The position numbers were made by a program, and so were the translations under genes. Below are positions 53,591 through 62,409 of a DNA stretch of 64,000 bases, one piece after another. The notes beneath the pieces are model-generated. The model saw nothing but the letters and a program-made list of their open reading frames with translations. It had not been told where the DNA came from and made no database searches. Source of the stretch: VYDC01 sp963667515 (lineage in GTDB: Bacteria > Chloroflexota > Dehalococcoidia > UBA2979). The stretch lies in the NCBI GenBank assembly GCA_963667515.2, contig CAXXXY010000006.1, positions 372,001 to 436,000 of the forward strand, in the 5' to 3' direction. Within the stretch, counting starts at the first letter, position 1; the number at the start of each line of letters is the position of its first letter.

Positions 53591-54115
53591 ATGGCGGAGA
53601 CGCGCTCGGCGAGCGGCGAGGGCGACGACGCGGCGCGCGGCATCGAGGCGCAGCAGCGCCCGAAGCTGGAGCGCCCCCGCGACGAGCTGGGTCGCCCGCT
53701 CCCCGCGGGCTCGGCGAACCGGCTGGTGCTACCGGATTTCGACGCGCTCTCGCTCGAGCAGAACCACGCGCTCGCCATCGAGCTGTTCGAGGGCGGCAAC
53801 TATTTCGGCGCGCACGAGGCGTGGGAGACGTGCTGGCAGCAGGCGCGCGGCGCGGACGACGAGGAGTTCTTCAAGGGGCTCTCGCAGCTGGGTGCGGGCT
53901 ACACGCACTACCGGCGCGGCAACGCGCACGGCGCGCAGACGCTGCTGAGCCGCGCGCTCTCCCGCATCGGCCTGCGCGGCTCGCCGCACCGCGGCATCGA
54001 CGTGGACGCGCTGGCCTCGGCGGTGGCGCCGCACGCAGCCGCCTTCGCGCGCGCCGAGCAGAGCGGCGCGCCCCCGCCCGAGATCGCGCCGCCGCCGATC
54101 ACGCGGGCGGGGTAG
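53591..54115 (+). CDS. DUF309 family protein
   Basis: A 174-residue protein with the DUF309 helical core (LFEGGNYFGAHEAWETCWQQARGADDEEFFKGLSQLGAGYTHYRRGN). The ATG at 53591 begins a polar stretch of about 40 residues before the domain. The function is unknown. It lies between and opposite to proS and the TIM-barrel gene. Confidence 0.82.
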   Translation: MAETRSASGEGDDAARGIEAQQRPKLERPRDELGRPLPAGSANRLVLPDFDALSLEQNHALAIELFEGGNYFGAHEAWETCWQQARGADDEEFFKGLSQLGAGYTHYRRGNAHGAQTLLSRALSRIGLRGSPHRGIDVDALASAVAPHAAAFARAEQSGAPPPEIAPPPITRAG

Positions 54116-54144
54116 CCCCGCGGCGTCACGCTCGTCCCGCGCTC

Positions 54145-55137
54145 CTAGCCCGCAGCGGCGGGCGCGCCCGGCGGCGCCACCACCCCCGCCTCGACGAGCA
54201 GCGCGAGGCCGCGCGCGAGCTCGTCGTCGGGCTCGTGCTGATTCACCTCGAGCGTGCGCACGGCCGAGGCGGGGAGGCGCTCGGCGAGCCAGCCGAAGTC
54301 CACGTCGCCGTTGCCCGGCGCGCGGTGGTCCAGCAGCCCGCGCACGTCCGAGAGATGGCTCTCGACCACGCGCTCGCCCAGCAGATCGAACCAGGCGCCG
54401 CGGTCGGTGAGGCCGAGGCGGTGCTGCACCTCGGCGTGGCCCACGTCGTGCACGTAGCCGACGAGCTCGGGCGGGTGCGCGCCCAGCAGCTCGGCCGCCT
54501 CGGCGGGCAGCGGGATCTCGTGGTAGTGCAGCCGGCACTCGAGGCCGAGCGTCACGCCGCGCTCCCCGGCCGCCCGCGCCAGCTCCGCCAGCGAGCGGCG
54601 CGCCCGATCGAGCGCGCGGGGCGCGCGCAGCGCCCGCTCGCGCACCGCCTCGTCGGCGGCGGCCTCCCACTCCTCGCCCGCGGTCGCGCCCCGCTCGACG
54701 AGCCGCCGCAGCGCGCGCTCGGCGCGGAGCTGCCCGCCCGCGACGGCGCCGAGGTGCACGACGACGATACGCGCGCCGGCCTGCGCCGCGAGCTCGATCG
54801 AGCGCTTCGTGTAGCGGACGGCGAGCGCGCGCTCCGCCGGCTCCTCCGCCGCGAGATCGAGCAAGCGGTTCCAGCCCGCGCTCGGGTGGCGCTCCAGCGG
54901 CGCCGGGGCGTGGACCGCGACCACGGGCAGCAGCCGCTGCGCGAGGATCGCTCCGACCTGCGCGGCGTCCATCGAGTGGTTGATCTCGACGCCCGAGAAG
55001 CCCAGCTCGGCCGCGCGCTCGAGGAAGGCGCCGAGGTCGTGCTGGAAGCGCGGCTGCACCGCCCACATCGTGGAGAGCGCGGCGGCCGGCGGCGCGGCGC
55101 GCGGGGCGGGGGTCGGCGCGGCGGCGCTCGATGTCAC
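54145..55137 (-). CDS. Xylose-isomerase-like TIM-barrel protein (sugar phosphate isomerase/epimerase family)
   Basis: A 330-residue protein beginning at GTG 55137. Strands and metal-ligand positions of the AP endonuclease 2/xylose-isomerase-like barrel are visible: LGFSGVEINH, VVAVHAPAP, ARIVVVHLGA, VTLGLECRLHYHEIP, VGYVHDVGHAEV, VVESHLSDVRGLLDHRAPGNGDVDFGWL. The metal-binding Glu, Asp and His residues are present. The substrate cannot be told. It follows ispG by 19 bases on the same strand. Confidence 0.8.
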   Translation of the reverse strand: MTSSAAAPTPAPRAAPPAAALSTMWAVQPRFQHDLGAFLERAAELGFSGVEINHSMDAAQVGAILAQRLLPVVAVHAPAPLERHPSAGWNRLLDLAAEEPAERALAVRYTKRSIELAAQAGARIVVVHLGAVAGGQLRAERALRRLVERGATAGEEWEAAADEAVRERALRAPRALDRARRSLAELARAAGERGVTLGLECRLHYHEIPLPAEAAELLGAHPPELVGYVHDVGHAEVQHRLGLTDRGAWFDLLGERVVESHLSDVRGLLDHRAPGNGDVDFGWLAERLPASAVRTLEVNQHEPDDELARGLALLVEAGVVAPPGAPAAAG

Positions 55138-55156
55138 ACGTGGGCCGCGGCGGCGG

Positions 55157-56308
55157 TCAGCGCGCGGGCGCGGCGGCGCGGCGCTCCGCGATCACGGCGT
55201 CCAGCAGCTCGTGGGTGCGCCCCAGGATCGCGTCGTACGGGTAGTGGCCGACCAGCTCCGCGCCGCGCTTCAGGTTGACGCCCGTGGGGCCGCACCAGAG
55301 GCCGATGTCGGCGTCGTCCGTCTCGCCGGGGCCATTGACGCGGCAGCCCATCACCGCGATCGTCACGCGCTCCTCGCTGGCGTAGGCGCTCATCTCCTTC
55401 ACCTGCCGCGCGAGGTCGACGAAGGCCTCGTTCTCCACGCGCGAGCAGGAGGGGCAGGAGATGATGTTGAGCCCGCTGTCGAGAAAGGTGGGCACGGAGC
55501 GGAAGCGCCCCGCGGCGACGTCGGCGAGGATCTCGCGGCCCGCGCGCACCTCCTCGCCCTTCTCTTCGAACGGCACGGTGAGCGAGACACGGACCGTGTC
55601 GCCGATGCCCGCAGCCAGCAGCTGCTCGAAGGCGGCGCGGGTCTTGATCACGCCCTCGGGCGGCATCCCCGCCTCCGTCACGCCGAGGTGCAACGGCACC
55701 TCCGGGCGCTCGGCGGCGAAGCGGCGGTTCGCCTCCACGACCTTGCGCCAGTCCGAGTCCTTCAGCGAGACGACGTAGCGCGTGAAGCCGAGCTCGTCGA
55801 GGAGCGCGGTGTGCTGCAGCGCGCTCTCCACCATCGCGCCCACGTCGTCCGCGCCGAAGCGCTCGGTGAGCGCGGGGTCGACCGAGCCGCAGTTCACGCC
55901 CACGCGCAGCGCCACGTCATGGCGCTCGGCGGTCTCGACGAGGAACGCGACCTTCTCGCGCACGGGTTTGTCGCGCTCGTGGTGGTGGAGGTGGCCGGGG
56001 TTGTAGCGCACCTTGTCGACCAGCGGCGCGACCAGCGTCGCGAGGCGGTAGTTCTCCTGCAGGTCGACGGAGAGCGTCGCCGAGGTGCGCTCCCGCACCT
56101 GCGCGAGCGCCTCGACGTCTCGCTTCGAGTCGACGGCGATGCGCACGAGGTCGACGCCCGCGGCCTGCAGCAGCTCGACCTGCCGCACCGTGGCGTCCAC
56201 GTCCTGTGTGCGCGTCGCCGCCATCGACTGCACGGCGATGGCCGCGACGCCGCCGATGGTGATCGGCCCGACCCGCACCGCCCGCGTGGGGTTGCGCTCC
56301 GCGCTCAC
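55157..56308 (-). CDS. ispG: 4-hydroxy-3-methylbut-2-enyl diphosphate synthase (flavodoxin)
   Basis: A 383-residue enzyme of the MEP isoprenoid pathway. It begins with AVRVGPITIGGVAAIAVQSM, then LVRIAVDS and VRYNPGHLHHHE. The 4Fe-4S ligands are the Cys pair in ISCPSCSR and the Cys in MGCRVNGPGETDDADIG. The GTG at 56308 starts the family N terminus. Its promoter side is separated from rseP by IS copy A5, so it may now depend on a promoter in the IS or in the 70 bases between. Confidence 0.94.
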   Translation of the reverse strand: MSAERNPTRAVRVGPITIGGVAAIAVQSMAATRTQDVDATVRQVELLQAAGVDLVRIAVDSKRDVEALAQVRERTSATLSVDLQENYRLATLVAPLVDKVRYNPGHLHHHERDKPVREKVAFLVETAERHDVALRVGVNCGSVDPALTERFGADDVGAMVESALQHTALLDELGFTRYVVSLKDSDWRKVVEANRRFAAERPEVPLHLGVTEAGMPPEGVIKTRAAFEQLLAAGIGDTVRVSLTVPFEEKGEEVRAGREILADVAAGRFRSVPTFLDSGLNIISCPSCSRVENEAFVDLARQVKEMSAYASEERVTIAVMGCRVNGPGETDDADIGLWCGPTGVNLKRGAELVGHYPYDAILGRTHELLDAVIAERRAAAPAR

Positions 56309-56381
56309 GCCCGCCGCCCTCCGTGCTCGTCGCTCCTCGACGCCCGCCGATCCTCGCACGGGGCGCCAGCCGCCGGCTAGC

Positions 56382-57431
56382 TGTAGTTCCCACGTAGGTT
56401 GTTGACAGGATGAGGGGCCTCGCCCGCTGCTGTGTGTGACAGCACGGCAGTAGCGAGGAGAGGACACCCTCATGGCCCATCGTAACGCGCGGCTGACGCC
56501 GCTGACCCGACTCGAGCTCGTGCGGGAAGTGGACGCCGGCTGGCCCCAGGCTGAGGTCGCTCGCCACTTCCGCGTCTCCCGCCACACCGTTGCCAAGTGG
56601 CTGGGGCGCTTCCGGGCGGAGGGAGCGGCAGGGCTCGAGGACCGCAGCTCCGCCCCGCGCGCGCATCCCCGGCGCACGCCGCCCGAGCTGGAGCGACGCA
56701 TCTGCGCCGTGCGACGCACGCAGGGATTCGGGCCGCATCGCATCCAGTGGGCGCTCGGGGTCGCCCGCTCCACGGTCTACGCCGTGCTGCGGCGCCGCGG
56801 CCTCAACCGGCTCGACCGCCTGCACCGCGTCACCCGGGAGCCGGTCCGCTACGAGCACGACGCCCCCGGCGACCTGCTGCATCTCGACGTGAAGAAGCTC
56901 GGGCGCGTCCCCGAGGGCGGCGGCAAGCGAATGGCGCCTGGCTTCGCCGAGACGCGCTCCGGGCCGCATTCGCGGCGTTCGCTGGGGCTGGAGTACCTAC
57001 ACGTCGCCGTCGACGACCACAGCCGTTACGCCTACGTCTCCGTCCTGCCCGACGAGCGTGGCGCGAGCTGCGCCGCCTTCCTCGAGCAGGCGCTCGCGGC
57101 CTTCCGCCGGCGTGGCGTGCGCGTGCGCCGGGTCCTGACCGACAACGCGAAGGCCTACACCGTCGCCCGCAGCTTCCACGGCGCCGCCGCTGCCGCAGAC
57201 GTGCGGCTGTCGCACACACGGCCCTACCGCCCGCAGACGAACGGCAAAGCCGAGCGTTTCATCCAGATCCTGCAGAACGAGTGGGCCTACGCCCGCCCCT
57301 ACCGCTCCAACGCCGAGCGGCTGCGCCAGCTCCCACGCTGGCTCTACCGCTACAATCACCGCCGACCGCACGGCGGCGTCGGCGGGGCCGTCCCCGCCTC
57401 CCGCCTGTGAACAACCTTCCTGGGTAGTACA
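56382..57431 (+). mobile_element. IS481-type insertion sequence, 1,050 bp, copy A5
   Basis: Inserted in the operon between rseP and ispG, opposite to their direction. Flanks are GCTAGC (56376-56381) and CCTAGC (57432-57437); five of six bases match. Confidence 0.92.
56472..57410 (+). CDS. IS481-family transposase (copy A5)
   Basis: Intact 312-residue transposase, same protein as A3 and A4; only silent differences are seen (for example cacaca for cacacg near 57220). Confidence 0.94.
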   Translation: MAHRNARLTPLTRLELVREVDAGWPQAEVARHFRVSRHTVAKWLGRFRAEGAAGLEDRSSAPRAHPRRTPPELERRICAVRRTQGFGPHRIQWALGVARSTVYAVLRRRGLNRLDRLHRVTREPVRYEHDAPGDLLHLDVKKLGRVPEGGGKRMAPGFAETRSGPHSRRSLGLEYLHVAVDDHSRYAYVSVLPDERGASCAAFLEQALAAFRRRGVRVRRVLTDNAKAYTVARSFHGAAAAADVRLSHTRPYRPQTNGKAERFIQILQNEWAYARPYRSNAERLRQLPRWLYRYNHRRPHGGVGGAVPASRL

Positions 57432-57467
57432 CCTAGCGGAAGGCGTCCGCTCGTGAGCGGTGGCTAT

Positions 57468-58676
57468 CTAGCGGAAGAGCGACTCGCCGTTGGCGATGCG
57501 CGCGATGTCGGCGAATGTGATGACCACGGCGAGGCCGATGAAGACCACGAAGCCCGCGAGGTGGACGAGCGCCTCGCGCTCGGGCGTCACGCGCTTGCCG
57601 CGGCGCGCGACCTCGATGAACAGGAAGAAGATGCGGCCGCCGTCGAGCATCGGCAGCGGCAGCAGGTTGAGCACGCCGAGGTTGATCGAGAGCACGGCCG
57701 CCAGCGACAGCAGCGGCGAGACGCCACCCTCGCGCGCGACCTCACCGGTGGTCTGCGCGATGCCGACGGGCCCGGCGACGGCGGGCCCGCCCGAGCCCTT
57801 CACCCAGCCGATCACCTCGTTGCGGAACAGGATCATCGAGTCGATCGTGGCCTGCAGGCCCTCGCCGGCCGCCTCCCACGGCGGCAGCGCGACGGTGTCG
57901 GTAAACGGGTACTGCGCCGCGATGCCGATGCCGGTGGGCCCCTGCCCCTCGGGCGGCGCCCAGCGCGGCTCCACGGGCACCGTCACGAACTCGCCGGCGC
58001 GGCGCACGCGGAAGTCGACCTCGCGGCCCTGGTTGAGGCGCACCAGGCGCCCCGTCTCCGCTACGTTCTTCGTGTCGCGGCCGCCGATCTCGTAGATGAT
58101 GTCGCCCGCCTCCAGCCCCGCGATCTCCGCGGGCGCGCCGGGCACCACCTCCGTGATCACGGCGCGCGCGGCGGACTCCTCGTGCGGGAGCATGAAGGCG
58201 AGGCCGAAGAGCAGGATCGGCAGCAGCAGGTTCACGACCGCGCCCGAGGCGAGGACGATGAAGCGCTTCCACGCGGGCGCGGCGGCCAGCGAGCGCGGGT
58301 CGGTCGGGTCCTCCTCGCCCATGAGCCGCACGAAGCCGCCCAGCGGGAGCCAGTTGATCGAGTACTCGACCTCGCCCCGGCGTACCGCGCCGATGCGCGG
58401 CGGGAAGCCCACGCCGAACTCGAGCACGCGGATGCCGAAGAGCTTCGCGGTCGCGAAGTGCGCGGCCTCGTGCGCCAGCACGAGCCCCGTGATGACGAGG
58501 ATGAAGAGCCCCGCCGAGACGACGGCGCTGCCCGCGCGGCTCGCGACCGCGATCGCGACGATGACCGCGATCAGCAGCCCGATCCGACCGGGGCCCACGC
58601 GCCGACCGCCCACGGCGGGCGGCGTCTGCACGGTCGACTCCTCTGGCGGGGGCGTCACGTCGTGACCCTCGCTCAT
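57468..58676 (-). CDS. rseP: Site-2 protease family metalloprotease (RseP)
   Basis: A 402-residue intramembrane protease. The zinc motif is LAHEAAHFATAKLFG (HExxH at about 68-72), followed by GFGVGFPPRIG-like and PLGGFVRLMGEEDP stretches, a PDZ domain (about 165-250) and the second metal motif LNLLPLPMLDGGRIFFLFIE. It cleaves membrane anti-sigma factors or signal peptide remnants. The ATG at 58676 gives a 30-residue cytoplasmic start before the first helix. Confidence 0.93.
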   Translation of the reverse strand: MSEGHDVTPPPEESTVQTPPAVGGRRVGPGRIGLLIAVIVAIAVASRAGSAVVSAGLFILVITGLVLAHEAAHFATAKLFGIRVLEFGVGFPPRIGAVRRGEVEYSINWLPLGGFVRLMGEEDPTDPRSLAAAPAWKRFIVLASGAVVNLLLPILLFGLAFMLPHEESAARAVITEVVPGAPAEIAGLEAGDIIYEIGGRDTKNVAETGRLVRLNQGREVDFRVRRAGEFVTVPVEPRWAPPEGQGPTGIGIAAQYPFTDTVALPPWEAAGEGLQATIDSMILFRNEVIGWVKGSGGPAVAGPVGIAQTTGEVAREGGVSPLLSLAAVLSINLGVLNLLPLPMLDGGRIFFLFIEVARRGKRVTPEREALVHLAGFVVFIGLAVVITFADIARIANGESLFR

Positions 58677-58788
58677 CGACGCAACCTCCCGCGAGCGCGC
58701 CGCGCCCGCGCCGTGCTGGTTGCGGGCGCGCTCGCCCGTCGCTCGCGTGCCTGTCGCTCGTTCGCGCCTCGCTCGATCGATCGTCGGG

Positions 58789-59952
58789 TCATGCGACGCC
58801 CGCCGCAACCGCCTCGTCGACGAAGCGGCGCCCCTGCGCCTCGGCCGCGAGCAGCGCGTCGAGGTCCGCCTCGGCCACCGGCTCGTGCGCGTCGAGCGCG
58901 CGCGCGAGCAGCCGCGGGATCTCCGTGAAGCCGCAGCGCCCCGCGAGGAAGTGCGCGACCGCGGCCTCGTCGGCGCCGGAGAGCGCGGCCGCCGAGCCGT
59001 CCTCGCGGCGCCCCGCCTCCAGCGCGAGCCCCAGCGCGGGGAAGCGCTCGTGGTCGATGGGCTCGAAGCGCAGCGCGCCGCGCGCCGCGAGGTCGAGCGC
59101 GGGCGTGTGCCGCGCGGGCAGCCGCTCCGGGTAGGTCAGCGCGCACTGGATCGGCAGCCGCATGTCCGGCTCGCCGAGCTGCGCCTTCACCGAGCCGTCC
59201 ACGAACTGCACGAGCGAGTGCACCACGCTCTCGCGGTGCTGCACGATGTCGATGCGCTCGAGCGGCACGTCGAAGAGCCAGCGCGCCTCGATCGCCTCCA
59301 GCCCCTTGTTGAAGAGCGTGGCGCTGTCCACCGTCACCTTGCGCCCCATCGTCCAGGTGGGGTGGTCGAGCGCCTGCTGCGGCGTGACCCGCCCGAGCGC
59401 CGCGGCGTCCATGTCGCGGAAAGCGCCGCCCGAGGCGGTGAGCGTCAGCCGCTCGACGGCGTCCGGGCGCTCGCCCCACAGGCACTGCCAGATCGCCGAG
59501 TGCTCGGAGTCGACGGGGCGCAGCTCGGCGCCGGCGGCGGCGCCCGCGTCGAGCGCGCGCTGCACCTCGGCGCCCGCCACGACGAGCACCTCCTTGTTCG
59601 CGATCGCCACCTTCTTGCCGGCGCGCAGCGCGGCGAGCGTCGGGGCGAGGCCGGCGAGCCCCGAGGTGGCGACGAGCACCACCTCCACGTCGTCGCGGGT
59701 GGCCAGCTCGTGCAGCGGGGCGAGCGTCGGCGCGCCGTGGTCGAGCGACGGCGCCCAGCCGGGGGGCGGGGCGTCCGCCCAGACGGCGGCGGGGCGGTGC
59801 TCGACGACCTGCCGCGCCAGCTCCTCGACGTCGCCGCCGCAGGCGAGCGCGCGCACGGCGAAGCGCCCGGGGAGCGCCCGCACCACGTCGAGGGACTGCC
59901 GCCCGATCGAGCCCGTCGAGCCGAGAATCGCGAGGCCGGTCACGTTCCCCAT
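58789..59952 (-). CDS. dxr: 1-deoxy-D-xylulose 5-phosphate reductoisomerase
   Basis: A 387-residue enzyme, second step of the MEP pathway. The NADPH site LAILGSTGSIGRQSLDVVR is at the start, followed by KKVAIANKEVLVVAG, PVDSEHSAIWQCLWGE, LTASGGAFRDMD, and HPTWTMGRKVTVDSATLFNKGLE. It starts at ATG 59952, overlapping cdsA by 13 bases. Confidence 0.95.
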   Translation of the reverse strand: MGNVTGLAILGSTGSIGRQSLDVVRALPGRFAVRALACGGDVEELARQVVEHRPAAVWADAPPPGWAPSLDHGAPTLAPLHELATRDDVEVVLVATSGLAGLAPTLAALRAGKKVAIANKEVLVVAGAEVQRALDAGAAAGAELRPVDSEHSAIWQCLWGERPDAVERLTLTASGGAFRDMDAAALGRVTPQQALDHPTWTMGRKVTVDSATLFNKGLEAIEARWLFDVPLERIDIVQHRESVVHSLVQFVDGSVKAQLGEPDMRLPIQCALTYPERLPARHTPALDLAARGALRFEPIDHERFPALGLALEAGRREDGSAAALSGADEAAVAHFLAGRCGFTEIPRLLARALDAHEPVAEADLDALLAAEAQGRRFVDEAVAAGVA

Positions 59953-60788
59953 GCCACGATCCAGTATAGGGTCGGGCCCGCCGCGAGCAGCGAGTCCATG
60001 CGGTCCAGCAGCCCCCCGTGCCCCGGCAGCAGCCGCGAGAAGTCCTTGGCGCCGAGCCGTCGCTTGATGGCGGAGGCGAGCAGGTCGCCGGCCTGCGCCG
60101 CCAGCGGCAGCGCAAGCGCCGCCACGAGCAGCGCCGCGCCCGTGATCGCCCCGTCGCCGCTCCTGAGGTCGAGCGCCCAGGCGGCGCCGGCCGTCGCGGC
60201 CGCGCCTGCGACGAAGCCGCCCGCCGCGCCCTCCCACGTCTTGCGCGGCGAGAGCCGCGGCGCGAGGCGGTGGCGCCCCAGCGCGCGCCCGACGGCGTAG
60301 GCGCCGGTGTCGGTGGCGAAGACCCCGGCGACCAGCGCCAGCAGCCAGCGCTGCCCCTCCGGCTCGCCGCGCAGCAGGGCGAGGTGCGCGGCCGGCACCG
60401 CGACGTAGAGCACGCCGGCCGCCCACCACGCCCACGCGGGGCGCCGCTCGCGCGGGGCGGAGAGCGCCGCCGCCAGAGCGAGCGCGACGAGCGGGAGTGC
60501 GACCGCGCTCGCGACGGCGTCGGCGGAGCGCAGCCCGCCCGCCAGCGCGGCGACGGCCACGCCGGCGCGCAGCGCCGAGCCGCGACCCACGCCGGCGGCC
60601 CGCACCACCTCGAGGCCGGCGATCGCCGCGAGCACGAGCAGCGCCGCGAGGAAGGGCTCCTCGGGGAGCGCGAGCAGCAGCGCGAGGAAGGGCAGGCCGG
60701 CTGCCGCGACCGCGAGCCGGCGGCCGAGCGCGCCGCGACCCGGCGAGGCGAGGCCGGCGGGCTGCGGTGCCGCGGTGCCGCGCTCCAC
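59940..60788 (-). CDS. cdsA: Phosphatidate cytidylyltransferase
   Basis: A 282-residue membrane enzyme making CDP-diacylglycerol. It has seven or eight helices and the C-terminal signature KRRLGAKDFSRLLPGHGGLLDRMDSL. The GTG at 60788 is used. It lies between uppS and dxr in the usual order. Confidence 0.92.
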   Translation of the reverse strand: MERGTAAPQPAGLASPGRGALGRRLAVAAAGLPFLALLLALPEEPFLAALLVLAAIAGLEVVRAAGVGRGSALRAGVAVAALAGGLRSADAVASAVALPLVALALAAALSAPRERRPAWAWWAAGVLYVAVPAAHLALLRGEPEGQRWLLALVAGVFATDTGAYAVGRALGRHRLAPRLSPRKTWEGAAGGFVAGAAATAGAAWALDLRSGDGAITGAALLVAALALPLAAQAGDLLASAIKRRLGAKDFSRLLPGHGGLLDRMDSLLAAGPTLYWIVAWGT

Positions 60789-60816
60789 GGGGCCTCGATC
60801 CTCGGGGGTGAGGCGG

Positions 60817-61602
60817 CTAGCCGCCGGCGGAGCTGGACAGCTCCTCGGGGGCGCCGTCCTCCGGCACCAGCCCGAAGCGACGCGCGCGACGACCGTACTC
60901 GACGAGCGCCGAGTCCACCGCGACGGCGTCGAAGTCCGGCCACAGCGTGGGCGTGAAGTAGTACTCGGAGTAGGCCGCCTGCCAGACGAGGAAGTTGGAG
61001 ATGCGGCGCTCGCCGCCCGTGCGGATCAGCAGATCGGGCTCGGGGAGGTGGGCCGTGGCGAGGCGCTCCGCGATCGCCTCCTCCGTGACGTCCTCGGCGC
61101 GCACGCCCTCGGCGACCAGCCGCCGCACCGCGTCCACGATGTCGGCGCGGCCGCCGTAGTTGAACGCGACGTTGAGCAGCAGCCCGCCGTTGTCGGCTGT
61201 ACGCTCCACCGCGCGCCGCACCTTGCCGCGCAGCGAGCGCGGCAGCCGCTCGATCTCGCCGATGTGCGAGAGCCGCACGTCGGCCTCGTCCAGCTCGGCG
61301 AGCTGCGTGTCGAGGAAGTCGCCGGCCAGCCGCAGGATCGCCTCGACCTCGGCGCGCGGCCGCCCCCAGTTCTCCGTCGAGAAGGCGAAGAGCGTGAGCA
61401 CCGGGACGCCATGCGCGGAGAGCCGCTCGGCCACCGTGCGGATCGCCAGCGTGCCCGCGCGGTGCCCCTCCTGCCGCGAGAGGCCGCGCGCCTTCGCCCA
61501 GCGCCCGTTGCCGTCCATGATGACGGCGACGTGGCGCGGCACGCCCGCGAGCCGCGGGAGCGGCGGCGCCTCGGCCGGGTGCCGGGCCGGTTCCACTACC
61601 AC
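60817..61602 (-). CDS. uppS: Undecaprenyl diphosphate synthase (cis-prenyltransferase)
   Basis: A 261-residue enzyme with HVAVIMDGNGRWAKARG (catalytic Asp30), GHRAGTLAIRTVAER, LTLFAFSTENWGRP, NVAFNYGGRADIVDA and the C-terminal PDLLIRTGGERRISNFLVWQAAYSEYYFTPTLWPDF. It makes the lipid carrier for peptidoglycan. The C-terminal tail is short and Ser/Gly rich. Confidence 0.95.
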   Translation of the reverse strand: MVVEPARHPAEAPPLPRLAGVPRHVAVIMDGNGRWAKARGLSRQEGHRAGTLAIRTVAERLSAHGVPVLTLFAFSTENWGRPRAEVEAILRLAGDFLDTQLAELDEADVRLSHIGEIERLPRSLRGKVRRAVERTADNGGLLLNVAFNYGGRADIVDAVRRLVAEGVRAEDVTEEAIAERLATAHLPEPDLLIRTGGERRISNFLVWQAAYSEYYFTPTLWPDFDAVAVDSALVEYGRRARRFGLVPEDGAPEELSSSAGG

Positions 61603-61683
61603 GAGCGTCCTCCGCTTCCGCCCCTCGCCACCACCGACGCCGCCACCGCGAGGCCGATCCGCGCGCCGCCGCGAGCGCCCGCG

Positions 61684-62241
61684 CTAGACCTCCAGGAGCT
61701 CGCGCTCCTTCGCCTTCGCCCGCCCCTCGAGCGTCTCGACGTGCTCGTGCGTGGTGCGCTCCATCTGCTCGAGCTCGCGATGCTCCTCGTCCTCGGAGAG
61801 ATCGCTGTCGCGCAGCTGCTTGCGCAGCTCGTCGATGGCGTGGCGCCGCACGTTGCGCACGGCGATGCGCGCCTCCTCCAGCCGCCCGCCTAGCTGCTTC
61901 GCGAGCTCGCTCCGCCGCTCCTCGGTGAGCGGAGGGATGGGCAGGCGGATCATCGTGCCGTCGGAGGCGGGGTTGATCCCCAGGTCGCTCTGCTGGATCG
62001 CCTTGACGATCGAGTCGACGGCACCGCGGTCCCACGGCTGCACGGTGATGAGCTGCGCGTCCGGGGCGGCCAGCGTCGCCAGCTGGTTCAGCGGCATCGA
62101 CTGCCCGTAGTGCGTGACGGAGAGATGCTCCACCAGCGAGGTGTGCGCGCGCCCGGTGCGGATAGTCGCGATCACGTGATCGAACGCATCGACTGCCTTG
62201 TCCATGCGCTCGGACGCGTCGGCGAGTACGGCCTCCGACAT
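61684..62241 (-). CDS. frr: Ribosome recycling factor
   Basis: A 185-residue RRF of usual length, with IRTGRAHTSLVEHLSVTHYGQSMPLNQLA, PWDRGAVDSIVKAIQQSDLGINPASDG and RNVRRHAIDELRKQL. The ATG at 62241 is the family start. The gene before it is tsf, with no pyrH between them. Confidence 0.95.
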   Translation of the reverse strand: MSEAVLADASERMDKAVDAFDHVIATIRTGRAHTSLVEHLSVTHYGQSMPLNQLATLAAPDAQLITVQPWDRGAVDSIVKAIQQSDLGINPASDGTMIRLPIPPLTEERRSELAKQLGGRLEEARIAVRNVRRHAIDELRKQLRDSDLSEDEEHRELEQMERTTHEHVETLEGRAKAKERELLEV

Positions 62242-62409
62242 CGCCCCCTCCTCCCCACGCGCCACCAGCCGCCGAGGCGGCCGCGCACGCGCGCCGAGGC
62301 GTTCCACGATAGCGCAGCCCTCGCTGGGGCGGGAGCGGGGAAACCCGGACGGCGGCCCGGCCCGGGGCGGCTCGGGCGGCGACCGCCGGGCATGCCGCGA
62401 GCAGCGGCG

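Noticed and set aside
58673..62035. A 1,120-residue open frame on the minus strand
   Set aside because: It is an Arg/Ala/Gly-rich shadow frame across rseP, dxr, cdsA, uppS and frr, caused by high GC content. The same applies to long frames at 30034-33243 and 1804-3660.
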